From assembly GCF_000758305.1 (NCBI RefSeq), contig NZ_CP009458.1:3410001-3474000 (forward strand): 64,000 bases of DNA, in the 5' to 3' direction. The DNA is from Cedecea neteri (GTDB lineage: Bacteria > Pseudomonadota > Gammaproteobacteria > Enterobacterales > Enterobacteriaceae). A program made the translations under genes and the position numbers. Shown piece by piece: positions 45,962 to 54,075 of the stretch. The notes below the pieces were generated by a model. The model worked only from the letters and a program-made list of their open reading frames with translations, did not search any database and had not been told where the DNA came from. The number at the start of each line of letters is the position of its first letter. Positions within the stretch are counted from its first letter, which is position 1.

Positions 45962-46090
45962 ATTGTTTTTCTCGGTATTCAGCTATGGCGCAAATGCCCC
46001 ATAAAACGAGTGCTAAAGGCAGAGATAAAATACACGTTATACGTGATTTTTATTTGGTGGTGGTAAATTTAATTCGTTCTCGAGTATATC

Positions 46091-46114
46091 ATTTTTTATT
46101 TTTAAATAAAAAAT
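46091..46114. promoter_or_regulatory. A/T-only palindrome upstream of the regulator gene
   Basis: ATTTTTTATTT and AAATAAAAAAT are perfect 11-base arms around TT, about 130 bases upstream of the regulator start. It could be an operator, but A/T runs form palindromes by chance more easily. Confidence 0.35.
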
Positions 46115-46184
46115 ATCATCTCATATTTTATTGTTTTTGATTTTTTTTAACTAAAAATGCTTACTTCTCTCATTTGGCACTTTT

Positions 46185-46219
46185 TACTTTCTGCGGAAAT
46201 AATACTTCCGCGTAGAGTA
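46185..46219. promoter_or_regulatory. 35-bp imperfect dyad
   Basis: Two 14-base arms (46185-46198 and 46206-46219) match in 11 of 14 positions around a seven-base centre, with the inner six (GCGGAA/TTCCGC) perfect. It is GC-richer than its surroundings, which argues for selection as an operator or hairpin. Confidence 0.4.
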
Positions 46220-46412
46220 AATATTATTGCCTTGTTGTACGGGTATGTGTTGGATGAAAAGCAATCAAACAGGGAGGGTGGGCGTGAGACAGGCATGTCT
46301 TTTCATTAGTGACATCATGTTATATTGTAAGTTACATGACATGGCGATTTTTACGTGATTTTCCTTCACGGATCGACGATGTTGGGCTCGGATACCTTCA
46401 GGAGGTGTAATC

Positions 46413-47102
46413 ATGAACGACACAAATGATATCTTTAATGCGGCGTTTTCGCGCCAGTATGATGCCAGCAGTGAGCGCCTGAAAGACATTTCTAACAACC
46501 TCCATACCTTGCTGTCTTTGCTTCTCAGGGATCTGCCAGAGGATGCGCATGTACTTTGTGTTGGAGTGGGAACAGGGACAGAGATTATCCGGCTGGCTAA
46601 TCAGCACCCCGGCTGGCGTTTTACCGGGATCGATCCTTCCCCCGATATGCTGTCCGTCTGTCAAGAGAAGCTTGAGCTGGAAGGACTGAACGACCGCTGT
46701 ACGCTGATTGAAGGTCACGTCATAGACGTGCCGGAGCAGGATAAATTCGATGCTGCGCTCTGTCTGCTGGTCGCGCATTTTATTCAGCATCCGCAGCGCG
46801 GTGGGATCTACCAGCACATTGCCGATCGGTTAAAACCAGCAGGGCAACTGATTAGTGCTGAAATAGCGGGGGATATGGAAGCTCCCGAATTTGACGGACA
46901 ATTAAGAAACTGGGTTGCGCTGCAGCAGGCTTATACCCAACGCCAGAGAGATATTGCTGAGGTAAAAGCTGAACTCAATCAGCGGCTGCTCTTGTTGCCG
47001 CCTCGCCAAACCGAAGCTCTGCTGCGCGAAGCTGGGTTCGCCAGCGCAACGCCGTTCTTCCAGTCGCTGCTGATTCACGGCTGGCAGGCAATCAAGCCTT
47101 AG
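46413..47102 (+). CDS. Class I SAM-dependent methyltransferase
   Basis: The 229-aa protein has the Rossmann-fold methyltransferase motifs: motif I VLCVGVGTGTEII, the acidic motif II (FTGIDPSPDML), and LKPAGQLISAEIAGD. A near-perfect AGGAGGTG Shine-Dalgarno precedes ATG 46413. The start resembles FNAAFSRQYDASS-type small-molecule methyltransferases (UbiE/Methyltransf_25-like). The substrate is unknown. It is convergent with tynA and lies at the edge of the inserted 24-kb block, so it may belong to either the block or the backbone. Confidence 0.85.
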   Translation: MNDTNDIFNAAFSRQYDASSERLKDISNNLHTLLSLLLRDLPEDAHVLCVGVGTGTEIIRLANQHPGWRFTGIDPSPDMLSVCQEKLELEGLNDRCTLIEGHVIDVPEQDKFDAALCLLVAHFIQHPQRGGIYQHIADRLKPAGQLISAEIAGDMEAPEFDGQLRNWVALQQAYTQRQRDIAEVKAELNQRLLLLPPRQTEALLREAGFASATPFFQSLLIHGWQAIKP

Positions 47103-47113
47103 CCTTAAATAAA

Positions 47114-47136
47114 CGGCGCGCTGTAGTCGCGCGCCG
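47114..47136. terminator. Convergent terminator between the methyltransferase gene and tynA
   Basis: CGGCGCGC (47114-47121) pairs with GCGCGCCG (47129-47136) around TGTAGTC. On the minus strand it is followed by TTTATTT, so it suits tynA best. Confidence 0.72.
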
Positions 47137-47144
47137 CAAACCCT

Positions 47145-49418
47145 CTATTTACCGGTCGTTGCCTCTGACTTCACAAGCGTGGGTGTCTCGTTAAAAAAGT
47201 TCCACGGCTTCAGCAGGGCATGTACCCACTCGGTCGGCATGATGGGCCACTCTTCTGCGCGGGCAATATGCGTGGTGCCGGTGGTTAACCAGACGACGTT
47301 GTCTGTGTTTTCAAGCGACTGATTGTCTTTGCTGTAAGCGCCTAAACCGGTATCGTGCGCGGAGCGGTTCGGGTATTTCCCTTCGGAATAGCGTTCATCC
47401 GGGTTATAGCGAGTCACCCACAGCTGCTTATCCATAAAGCTCAGACGGTGGTAAATCCACTCGTCCGGGGCAAACTTCGCGCCAGTGGCGACGGGGTGAG
47501 TTCCACCGGCGTAAGGGATTAGCTGATAGGAAACCGGATTACCCATGCGGTTTTCTTTGTTCGGATTGCTGAGTAAACGGACGGTGCCTGGATCAAATTT
47601 CTGCGCCGCGTCCTGCTCGTTTTTAATCGCATATTCATTGGTTTGCATCGTACTCGTGCGTGGGCCGCCGCTGGTGTTCGGCTTCACTACCGGGTCGATA
47701 GCGGTCAGGCTGTTATTTTCGCCGTCGACGTCCAGATCCAGGCGGAAGTTATAAATATGCTGATGTGTCGTGCCGACAATATTGTGGTCGATCAGCGTCC
47801 CATAGCGGGTATCTTCTTTCGCTGTGGCATCGTGCATGGTCTTAGCCTTCACGCCTTTTACCGCCTCAATCCCGGTTGCGCCCGCATCAATACCAATGGT
47901 GCCGTTCTGGTGGAAGACCCAGTCAAAGATGTAGTCGTAGTTGCCGACGGTGCTTATCCAGCGGATCACCAGCTCGCGGCGTTCGCTGCTGACATTTGGC
48001 TGGCCCATTTCCTGATGCTTGTATTCCGGCCCGGCGTAGCGCTCGAAAATGGCGATAGCACGCGGAATGGTGGTCGGTTTTCCGGTGTAATCGGCCAGGG
48101 TTTCGTCCAGCAGGACGGCGTTAGACGGCGCATCTTTGCCGCGCACGATAGGGGACGTGAGCGTGCCCATGCCGTAATCCCCGGCGTCCAGATAAGCTTT
48201 AAAATACCAGCCAATGTCCGGGTCACCGTACGGCACAATCATCCCGCCGAGCGACCCTTCATACATGATCTTCCGTTTGGTGCCGTTGTCGTTGTAGGTC
48301 ACGGTGGAAATAATTGGGCCAACGCGGGAATTCAGGCGCAGGTGTAAATCCCAGTTTTGCCAGTGAATCGTGTCGCCGGTAATGGTGTAATTTTTCCCTT
48401 CCGGTTCAATGATGTCCAGCGGTTTGAGGTTGGCGGCCTGTCGGTCGCGACCATCATAAGGGCGGGGCGTCATCGGCACAGGAATCACCGGGCCTTCTTC
48501 AATTTTGATGATTTTTTTCTGTTCGAGATCGACCACGGCAACCAGGTTTTCAATGGGATGCGCCCAATAGTTGCCGTCGCCGACGTCAAGATAGCTCACT
48601 ACTTTCAGCAGGCGCTGATCCTGCTTCAGGCCGTCCTTGCCGTCGAAATAGCCGACGGTCAGCGGGGTAGTGACGACCTTCGACGGATCGCTGATACCGC
48701 GTTTTTTCACCGCTTCCGCGAACTCTTTGCTGTTGTTGATGATTGCCTGCACGCTGGCAAAATCGTCCAGCAGCACCATGCCCTGTGCGCCTTCGATAGG
48801 TTTCCAGCTTTTTACCTTTCCAGCGGCCAAATCCACCGTGGCTTCAATAATATGGCGGCCATCCAGCATGATGACGTCCGCCTCGCGCGGCTGGCTGACG
48901 CTGGTGCCGTCCATCACAAACTTCCAGACCTGCTCTTTAGGCGGCTCACGCAGTGAGATTTCGGTAAAGCGAATAGTCGGTTTGTAGTCAGCCGCGCCTT
49001 TGATTATCTCCACCGTTTTATTAATTTCATCCGCGCTCAGTGAGTTAAGCGGATGTGGTTTTTTCTCAACGGCAAAGGTTTGATCCAGCCCGGACTGGAA
49101 CACTTCATTGACAAACCCTTCAGAGATAAACGCCGTTTTTCCCTTAAAAATCACCGGCACTTCGAGCTTGAGGGTTTTGCCATTAACGATGGCGGAGGTG
49201 GCGTTAGGCTTCACCTTCACGTAGGCACCGTCTTTCACGAGGGTAAACATCTGCGCGTAATCGTCCCACTGGACGTCGGCGCCAAAATCCGTCAGCGTTT
49301 TTTGCATCGGCACCATATGTGCCTCGCCGCCATGGGCGAAAGCGGGGGCGTTAATCCCCGCCGAAGTCAGGAGCGCAATAGCCAGCGCCAGCGCTTTTTT
49401 TCCAGTTTTCATTGTCAT
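47145..49418 (-). CDS. tynA: Primary amine oxidase (copper/TPQ)
   Basis: The 757-aa periplasmic enzyme has a signal peptide (KKALALAIALLTSAGINAPAFA). It oxidises tyramine, phenylethylamine and similar amines to aldehydes, ammonia and H2O2. The tyrosine that becomes topaquinone is in VGNYDYIFDW (Y about 494 of the precursor). The catalytic base region is YLDAGDYGMGTL and copper-ligand histidines are in GTTHQHIYNF. The N-terminal copper-amine-oxidase D1-like domain is present, as in E. coli TynA. It is convergent with a methyltransferase and has FeaR-like sites upstream. Confidence 0.96.
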   Translation of the reverse strand: MTMKTGKKALALAIALLTSAGINAPAFAHGGEAHMVPMQKTLTDFGADVQWDDYAQMFTLVKDGAYVKVKPNATSAIVNGKTLKLEVPVIFKGKTAFISEGFVNEVFQSGLDQTFAVEKKPHPLNSLSADEINKTVEIIKGAADYKPTIRFTEISLREPPKEQVWKFVMDGTSVSQPREADVIMLDGRHIIEATVDLAAGKVKSWKPIEGAQGMVLLDDFASVQAIINNSKEFAEAVKKRGISDPSKVVTTPLTVGYFDGKDGLKQDQRLLKVVSYLDVGDGNYWAHPIENLVAVVDLEQKKIIKIEEGPVIPVPMTPRPYDGRDRQAANLKPLDIIEPEGKNYTITGDTIHWQNWDLHLRLNSRVGPIISTVTYNDNGTKRKIMYEGSLGGMIVPYGDPDIGWYFKAYLDAGDYGMGTLTSPIVRGKDAPSNAVLLDETLADYTGKPTTIPRAIAIFERYAGPEYKHQEMGQPNVSSERRELVIRWISTVGNYDYIFDWVFHQNGTIGIDAGATGIEAVKGVKAKTMHDATAKEDTRYGTLIDHNIVGTTHQHIYNFRLDLDVDGENNSLTAIDPVVKPNTSGGPRTSTMQTNEYAIKNEQDAAQKFDPGTVRLLSNPNKENRMGNPVSYQLIPYAGGTHPVATGAKFAPDEWIYHRLSFMDKQLWVTRYNPDERYSEGKYPNRSAHDTGLGAYSKDNQSLENTDNVVWLTTGTTHIARAEEWPIMPTEWVHALLKPWNFFNETPTLVKSEATTGK

Positions 49419-49445
49419 CGCTTTCTCACCTTAAAAGTGCGTTGT

Positions 49446-49493
49446 GTTGTTATGTGCGTGCTGGATAAAGACTGTCGGATTCAACATAACAAC
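49446..49493. promoter_or_regulatory. Inverted repeat spanning the tynA start region
   Basis: GTTGTTATG (49446-49454) and CATAACAAC (49485-49493) are perfect nine-base arms with a 30-base gap. The distal arm overlaps the proposed -10 (TATGTT on the minus strand, 49488-49483). It could be a repressor site or fold the 5' leader. Confidence 0.45.
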
Positions 49494-49546
49494 TTCCGCC
49501 TGGGCTTCCCTTGTGCTCTCTGCCAAGCGTTTTGCTGTGGTTGCCA
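49483..49546 (-). promoter_or_regulatory. Tandem FeaR-like sites and -10 of tynA
   Basis: On the minus strand TGGCA-N8-AAA (49546-49531) and TGGCA-N8-AAG (49525-49510) start exactly 21 bases apart. TATGTT begins at 49488, 37 bases after the start of the second site. Both distances equal those before feaB. Confidence 0.72.
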
Positions 49547-49604
49547 GAATGTGGGATTGGGGAGGATTGTTGCTCCGGGTTGATGAGCGTCGGGTTTAAT
49601 TCAG

Positions 49605-49637
49605 CCCTCACCCCGGCCCTCTCCCAAAGGGAGAGGG
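49605..49637. repeat. Short palindromic intergenic repeat, copy 3
   Basis: CCCTCACCCCGG then CCCTCTCCC, loop and GGGAGAGGG, the reverse orientation of the other copies. It faces copy 4 across about 45 bases, a BIME-like pair. Confidence 0.7.
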
Positions 49638-49681
49638 GGAAAACAACCTACGGGGAATAAATGATGGGGTAATAATTTGTT

Positions 49682-49716
49682 CCCTCTCCCTTCCAGGGAG
49701 AGGGTTAGGGTGAGGG
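49682..49716. repeat. Short palindromic intergenic repeat, copy 4
   Basis: CCCTCTCCC, loop and GGGAGAGGG followed by TTAGGGTGAGGG, just downstream of the paaZ stop (minus strand). It probably helps end or stabilise the paaZ transcript. Confidence 0.7.
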
Positions 49717-49742
49717 TAAAAACCTGAACCGGTGACGAAGTC

Positions 49743-51788
49743 TTATGAGGCAAAATCACCGTGCAGACGGGCAACCAGCGTCAGGATCGAGTAGCGGGCA
49801 ACGATCTGCTGGTGCTGGTTGGTGATATCCACCGCCCATTCCACCACGCCAACTGGCTTATCTTCCGCCGTTTTCTGCGGCTTGGCGGTTTTACGTTTGC
49901 AGGTCAGGCGCACCTGAATCGTATCGTCGATTTTTACCGGCTCGATAAAGCGCAGGTTTTCCATGCCGTAGTTGGCTATCACCGGCCCGACGCCTGGGTC
50001 AACAAACAGCCCGGCGGCCGCGGACACCACAAAATAACCGTGCGCCACGCGCTCGCCGAAGAATGACTCCGACGCGCCAATTCTGTCGGTGTGGGCGTAG
50101 AACCGGTCGCCGCTCAGGTTGGCGAAGTTGGTGATATCGGCTTCGGTGACGGTGCGGCGGGCGGTCAGAATGCTTTCCCCGATGCGCAGTTCCTCAAAAT
50201 GTTTGCGGAACGGGTGCACGGCATCCTCGTGAACTTTTGCGCCGTAGTTCCATTGCCCGCTAACGGCGGCCAGCATCGTCGGGCTGCCCTGAATGGCGGT
50301 GCGCTGCATATAGTGCTTCACCGCTCGCAGGCCGCCGAGTTCTTCACCGCCACCCGCACGGCCTGGGCCACCGTGTACCAGCATCGGGAGCGGTGAGCCG
50401 TGTCCGGTGGACTCCACTGAAGACTCCTGGTTCAGCACCTGAATGCGCCCGTGAGCGCGAGCCGCGCCGAGAATAAAGTGGCGTGCCGTTTGCTCATCGG
50501 CGGTCACAAGTGTCCCGGCGAGGCTGCCCTGGCCCGCACGAGCCAGCGCCATAGCATGTTCGGCATCCCGGTAAGGCATCACCGTGGCTACCGGGCCGAA
50601 GGCTTCAAGTTCGTGCACCGCAGGGGTTTCGTCCGGCTGTTGGCAAAGCAGCAGGGTTGGTGGGAAGAACGCGCCCGGCTGCGCAGTATCGGCCTTGCCG
50701 CCGAGCAGGACATCACATCCGGCGGCAATCAGTTGATCAACTTTTCGCTGCACGTCATCCCGCTGTTCAAGGCTGACCAGCGCCCCCATGCGAACGCCTT
50801 CAACCGCCGGGTCGCCAGGCTGTATTTTTTCCAGTTTCGCTTTCAGCGCTTCAATCACCGAACCCAGCCGGTTCTGCGGCACGATAATCCGGCGAATGGC
50901 GGTGCATTTTTGCCCGGCCTTAGCGGTCATTTCGCGTATGACTTCCCGTATGAACAGGGCAAACTCAGGCTGCTCAGGCGTGACGTCTTCCGCCAGGACG
51001 CAGCAGTTCAGCGAGTCGGCTTCCATGGTAAAGGGAATCGAACGGGCGACGATATTTGAGTGACAACGTAACTTCTGACCGGTGCTGGCCGAACCGGTAA
51101 ACGTCACCACGTCCTGCTCATCCAGGTGCTCGAACAGATCGCCCACGCCGCCGCAGATCAGGCTTATCGCCCCGTCAGGTACCAGGCCTGATTCAACAAT
51201 CGCTTTCACCATCGCCTGAGTTAACTGCGCGCTCGCCGTGCCGGGCTTGATAATGGCGGGCATTCCGGCCAGCCAGGTAGGCGCCAGTTTTTCGAGCATG
51301 CCCCAGCAAGGGAAGTTAAAGGCGTTGATATGCAGCGCTACGCCCGACTTCGAGGTGAGGACATGGCGAGCCGCGAATCCTCCCTGTTTTGACAGCGGCA
51401 TCAATTCGTCTTCGGGCCACAGCGTGTCGTCCGGCAGCTCGCGGTTACCCATTCCGGCGTAGGCAAACAGCGTGCTGATGCCGCCTTCAATATCCACCCA
51501 GCTGTCGGCGCGGGTGGCCCCGGTCTGGTAAGAGACCTGGTAAAACGCTTCTTTCTGCGCCAGCAGGTGCTTAGCCACCGCTTTTAACATCGCGGCGCGC
51601 TGAATAAATGTCATCGCCTGCAGCGCTTTGCCGCCTTGCTCTATGGCGAAGCGTTTTGCCGCCGCCATATCCGCCCCTTCGCTGGTCACCTGCCACAGCG
51701 GTTCGCCGCTAACGGCATGAAAAATCGTTCTTTCTTTTCCCTGGCCGCTAAACCACGTCCCGGACAGATAGCTGGTTAACTGTTGCAT
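49743..51788 (-). CDS. paaZ: Bifunctional oxepin-CoA hydrolase / semialdehyde dehydrogenase
   Basis: The 681-aa fusion equals E. coli PaaZ in length. The N-terminal ALDH domain (about 1-520) has INAFNFPCWGMLEKL, the general base in TMEADSLNCC and catalytic cysteine in AGQKCTAIRR. The C-terminal MaoC-like hydratase domain (about 530-681) has FANLSGDRFYAHTD and FGERVAHGYFV. It opens the oxepin-CoA ring and oxidises the resulting semialdehyde. ATG 51788 is used because GGAG lies six bases upstream; the frame to 51812 is too long. It is divergent from paaA. Confidence 0.96.
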   Translation of the reverse strand: MQQLTSYLSGTWFSGQGKERTIFHAVSGEPLWQVTSEGADMAAAKRFAIEQGGKALQAMTFIQRAAMLKAVAKHLLAQKEAFYQVSYQTGATRADSWVDIEGGISTLFAYAGMGNRELPDDTLWPEDELMPLSKQGGFAARHVLTSKSGVALHINAFNFPCWGMLEKLAPTWLAGMPAIIKPGTASAQLTQAMVKAIVESGLVPDGAISLICGGVGDLFEHLDEQDVVTFTGSASTGQKLRCHSNIVARSIPFTMEADSLNCCVLAEDVTPEQPEFALFIREVIREMTAKAGQKCTAIRRIIVPQNRLGSVIEALKAKLEKIQPGDPAVEGVRMGALVSLEQRDDVQRKVDQLIAAGCDVLLGGKADTAQPGAFFPPTLLLCQQPDETPAVHELEAFGPVATVMPYRDAEHAMALARAGQGSLAGTLVTADEQTARHFILGAARAHGRIQVLNQESSVESTGHGSPLPMLVHGGPGRAGGGEELGGLRAVKHYMQRTAIQGSPTMLAAVSGQWNYGAKVHEDAVHPFRKHFEELRIGESILTARRTVTEADITNFANLSGDRFYAHTDRIGASESFFGERVAHGYFVVSAAAGLFVDPGVGPVIANYGMENLRFIEPVKIDDTIQVRLTCKRKTAKPQKTAEDKPVGVVEWAVDITNQHQQIVARYSILTLVARLHGDFAS

Positions 51789-51945
51789 CTCACTCTCCAT
51801 TACATGCTGCATTTAATCATTACAGTGTTTGTTTTGTGAATCATAAAAAGCAAGCTGTAATTTAATAAATTGTTAACATCGTGATGACGTGAGTTTTTTG
51901 TTATTGATTTATCTCAATGATAAGTATTGTTTTTGCAATATTTAA

Positions 51946-51961
51946 CGTGATAAGCCTCACA
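51946..51961 (+). promoter_or_regulatory. Candidate CRP site of the paaA promoter
   Basis: CGTGA-TAAGCC-TCACA matches the CRP consensus TGTGA-N6-TCACA in nine of ten positions. A possible TTGCGA (51979-51984) and TGTAAC (52001-52006) downstream would place its centre about 60 bases before the start. The E. coli paa promoters are known to need CRP. Confidence 0.6.
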
Positions 51962-52020
51962 AACATGCGGTGTAATCTTTGCGATCTTCGTTAACTTATC
52001 TGTAACTTTTAATCATGAAG

Positions 52021-52060
52021 TGATTCGCAATGTCGCATTTTATTGAATTAAATTGAATCA
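52021..52060 (+). promoter_or_regulatory. Candidate PaaX half-sites upstream of paaA
   Basis: TGATTC (52021-52026) and TGAATCA (52054-52060) are inverted half-sites close to the paaA start, and another TGAATCA lies at 51837-51843 near paaZ. TGATTCG-type elements form part of the PaaX operator in E. coli, as I recall. PaaX is the phenylacetyl-CoA-responsive repressor, but its gene is not in this window. Confidence 0.45.
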
Positions 52061-52072
52061 TAAGGTGATGCC

Positions 52073-53002
52073 GTGACAGAACAAGAACGCTTTGATGAGC
52101 GCATCCAGCAGGAGACCGCCATCGAACCACAGGACTGGATGCCGGAGGCTTACCGCAAAACGCTGATCCGCCAGATAGGCCAGCATGCGCATTCGGAAAT
52201 CGTTGGCATGCTGCCGGAAGGTAACTGGATAACTCGCGCCCCAAGCCTGCGCCGCAAGGCCATTCTGCTGGCTAAAGTGCAGGATGAAGCCGGGCATGGG
52301 TTGTACCTCTACAGCGCGGCGGAAACCCTGGGCTGCGCCCGGGAAGATATCTACCAGAAGATGCTCGACGGCAAGATGAAGTACTCCTCCATCTTTAACT
52401 ACCCGACGCTTAACTGGGCCGACATCGGCGTGATTGGCTGGTTGGTCGACGGCGCTGCCATCGTTAACCAGGTTGCGCTGTGCCGGACCTCTTACGGGCC
52501 GTACGCCCGGGCGATGGTGAAAATCTGCAAGGAAGAAAGCTTCCACCAGCGGCAGGGATTTGAAGCCTGCACCGTGTTGGCGAACGGCAGCCCCGAACAG
52601 CGCCAGATGCTGCAGGACGCGATTAACCGCTTCTGGTGGCCGGCGCTGATGATGTTCGGGCCTAACGACGACAATTCGCCGAACAGCGCTCAAAGCCTCG
52701 CATGGAAAATCAAACGCTTCGGCAATGACGAGCTGCGCCAGCGCTTTGTCGACAACACCGTACCGCAGGTTGAGCTGCTGGGCATGACCGTGCCGGACCC
52801 CGATCTGCATCTGGATGAAGCTACCGGCCATTACCGCTTTGGCGACATCGACTGGCAGGAATTTAACGAAGTGGTGGCCGGGCGCGGCTTATGCAACGAA
52901 GAGCGCCTCGCCGCCAAGCGTAAAGCCTGGGAAGAGGGGGCATGGGTGCGCGAAGCCGCCCTTGCGTATGCCGAAAAACAACAGGCCCGCACCGCCGCCT
53001 GA
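52073..53002 (+). CDS. paaA: Phenylacetyl-CoA epoxidase catalytic subunit
   Basis: The 309-aa diiron subunit has the same length as E. coli PaaA. Metal ligands are visible in AKVQDEAGHGLYLYSAAE and in CKEESFHQRQGFE. With PaaC and PaaB it forms the oxygenase that epoxidises the ring of phenylacetyl-CoA. It starts with GTG preceded by AAGGTG. It is the first gene of the paaA-K operon and is divergent from paaZ. Confidence 0.97.
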   Translation: MTEQERFDERIQQETAIEPQDWMPEAYRKTLIRQIGQHAHSEIVGMLPEGNWITRAPSLRRKAILLAKVQDEAGHGLYLYSAAETLGCAREDIYQKMLDGKMKYSSIFNYPTLNWADIGVIGWLVDGAAIVNQVALCRTSYGPYARAMVKICKEESFHQRQGFEACTVLANGSPEQRQMLQDAINRFWWPALMMFGPNDDNSPNSAQSLAWKIKRFGNDELRQRFVDNTVPQVELLGMTVPDPDLHLDEATGHYRFGDIDWQEFNEVVAGRGLCNEERLAAKRKAWEEGAWVREAALAYAEKQQARTAA

Positions 53003-53013
53003 AGGAGTATGAG

Positions 53014-53301
53014 ATGAGCAAAATTTACTGGCCGCTGTACGAAGTCTTTATCCGTAACAAAAAAGGGCTGTCCCACCGCCACGTTGGCAGCCTGCACGCG
53101 GCCGACGACCAGATGGCGCTGGAAAACGCCCGCGACGCCTACACCCGCCGCAGCGAAGGCTGTTCCATCTGGGTGGTGAAAGCGAGCGAGATCGTCGCTT
53201 CACAGCCGGAAGAGCGTCCGGAATTTTTCGACCCGGCTGATAGCAAAGTCTATCGCCACCCAACGTTTTACACGCTGCCTGACGGCATCGAGCACATGTG
53301 A
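53014..53301 (+). CDS. paaB: Phenylacetyl-CoA epoxidase subunit PaaB
   Basis: The 95-aa protein is the same length as E. coli PaaB (YWPLYEVFIRNKKGLSHRHVGS, YTRRSEGCSIWVVKASEIV). It links the A/C heterodimers into the full complex and is required for activity in cells. ATG 53014 has AAGGAG upstream; the longer frame from 52942 overlaps paaA. Confidence 0.96.
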   Translation: MSKIYWPLYEVFIRNKKGLSHRHVGSLHAADDQMALENARDAYTRRSEGCSIWVVKASEIVASQPEERPEFFDPADSKVYRHPTFYTLPDGIEHM

Positions 53302-53309
53302 GGCCGCCG

Positions 53310-54065
53310 ATGACACTCGATCCTGTAGCGACCTACAGCCTGCGCCTCGGCGATACCTGCCTTGTGCTGGCCCAGCGTCTGAGCGCCTGGTGCGGCCATG
53401 CGCCGGAGCTGGAGATTGACCTTGCGCTAGCCAACATTGGCCTCGACTTGCTTGGCCAGGCACGCAACTTCCTGACCTACGCCGCCGAGCGTGAAGGTGA
53501 GCACCTCGACGAAGACAGGCTGGCCTTTGGCCGCGACGAGCGTGAATACCGCAACTTGCTGCTGGCGGAACAGCCCAACGGTGATTTCGCCGAAACGCTG
53601 GTGCGTCAGTACCTGCTGGACGCGTGGCACGTCTCGCTGTTCAGCCGCCTGGTGGAAAGCAAAGATCCGCAACTGGCGGCCATTGCGGCTAAAGCGATTA
53701 AAGAAGTGCGCTATCACCTGCGCTTCAGCCGCGGCTGGCTGGTTCGTCTGGGCAATGGCACCGAGGTTTCGCAGGCAAAAGCGCAAAGCGCTGTGAACAA
53801 ACTGTGGCGCTTCAGCGGTGAAATGTTCGTTGCCGATGAGCTGGAAACCACGCTGGCGGAACAGGGTATCGCCGTCGATCCGCTTAGCCTCAAAGCCGAA
53901 TGGCTGCAAGAAGTGACCGGTGGGCTGAGCGATGCCTCGCTGCAGGCCCCGGCAGAGCAGCCATACCGCACCGGCGGTAAGCAAGGCTTACACACCGAAC
54001 ATCTCGGCCCGCTGCTGGCTGAAATGCAGTACCTGCAGCGCGCCTACCCGAACCAGCAGTGGTAA
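53310..54065 (+). CDS. paaC: Phenylacetyl-CoA epoxidase structural subunit
   Basis: The 251-aa ferritin-like subunit resembles PaaA but lacks the full diiron site. Family stretches are LGDTCLVLAQRLSAWCGHAPELEIDLAL, DAWHVSLFSRLVES, and the C-terminal GGKQGLHTEHLGPLLAEMQYLQRAYP. It pairs with PaaA. ATG 53310 is chosen over GTG 53298 because AGG lies six bases upstream. It begins eight bases after the paaB stop. Confidence 0.95.
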   Translation: MTLDPVATYSLRLGDTCLVLAQRLSAWCGHAPELEIDLALANIGLDLLGQARNFLTYAAEREGEHLDEDRLAFGRDEREYRNLLLAEQPNGDFAETLVRQYLLDAWHVSLFSRLVESKDPQLAAIAAKAIKEVRYHLRFSRGWLVRLGNGTEVSQAKAQSAVNKLWRFSGEMFVADELETTLAEQGIAVDPLSLKAEWLQEVTGGLSDASLQAPAEQPYRTGGKQGLHTEHLGPLLAEMQYLQRAYPNQQW

Positions 54066-54075
54066 GGAGGAGAGG

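Larger units (their letters stand above)
45962..46412. other. AT-rich intergenic region with dyad symmetries
   Basis: These 451 bases lie between the divergent regulator and methyltransferase genes. No gene is evident. The stretch contains an all-A/T palindrome (46091-46114), an imperfect dyad (46185-46219), and TCATGT-N13-ACATGA near 46315-46340. Its base composition resembles H-NS-bound horizontally acquired DNA, an inference. Confidence 0.55.
49419..49742. other. Intergenic region between tynA and paaZ
   Basis: These 324 bases hold the tynA promoter with two FeaR-like sites, an inverted repeat over its -10, and two inverted copies of the palindromic repeat. No gene is evident. Confidence 0.7.
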
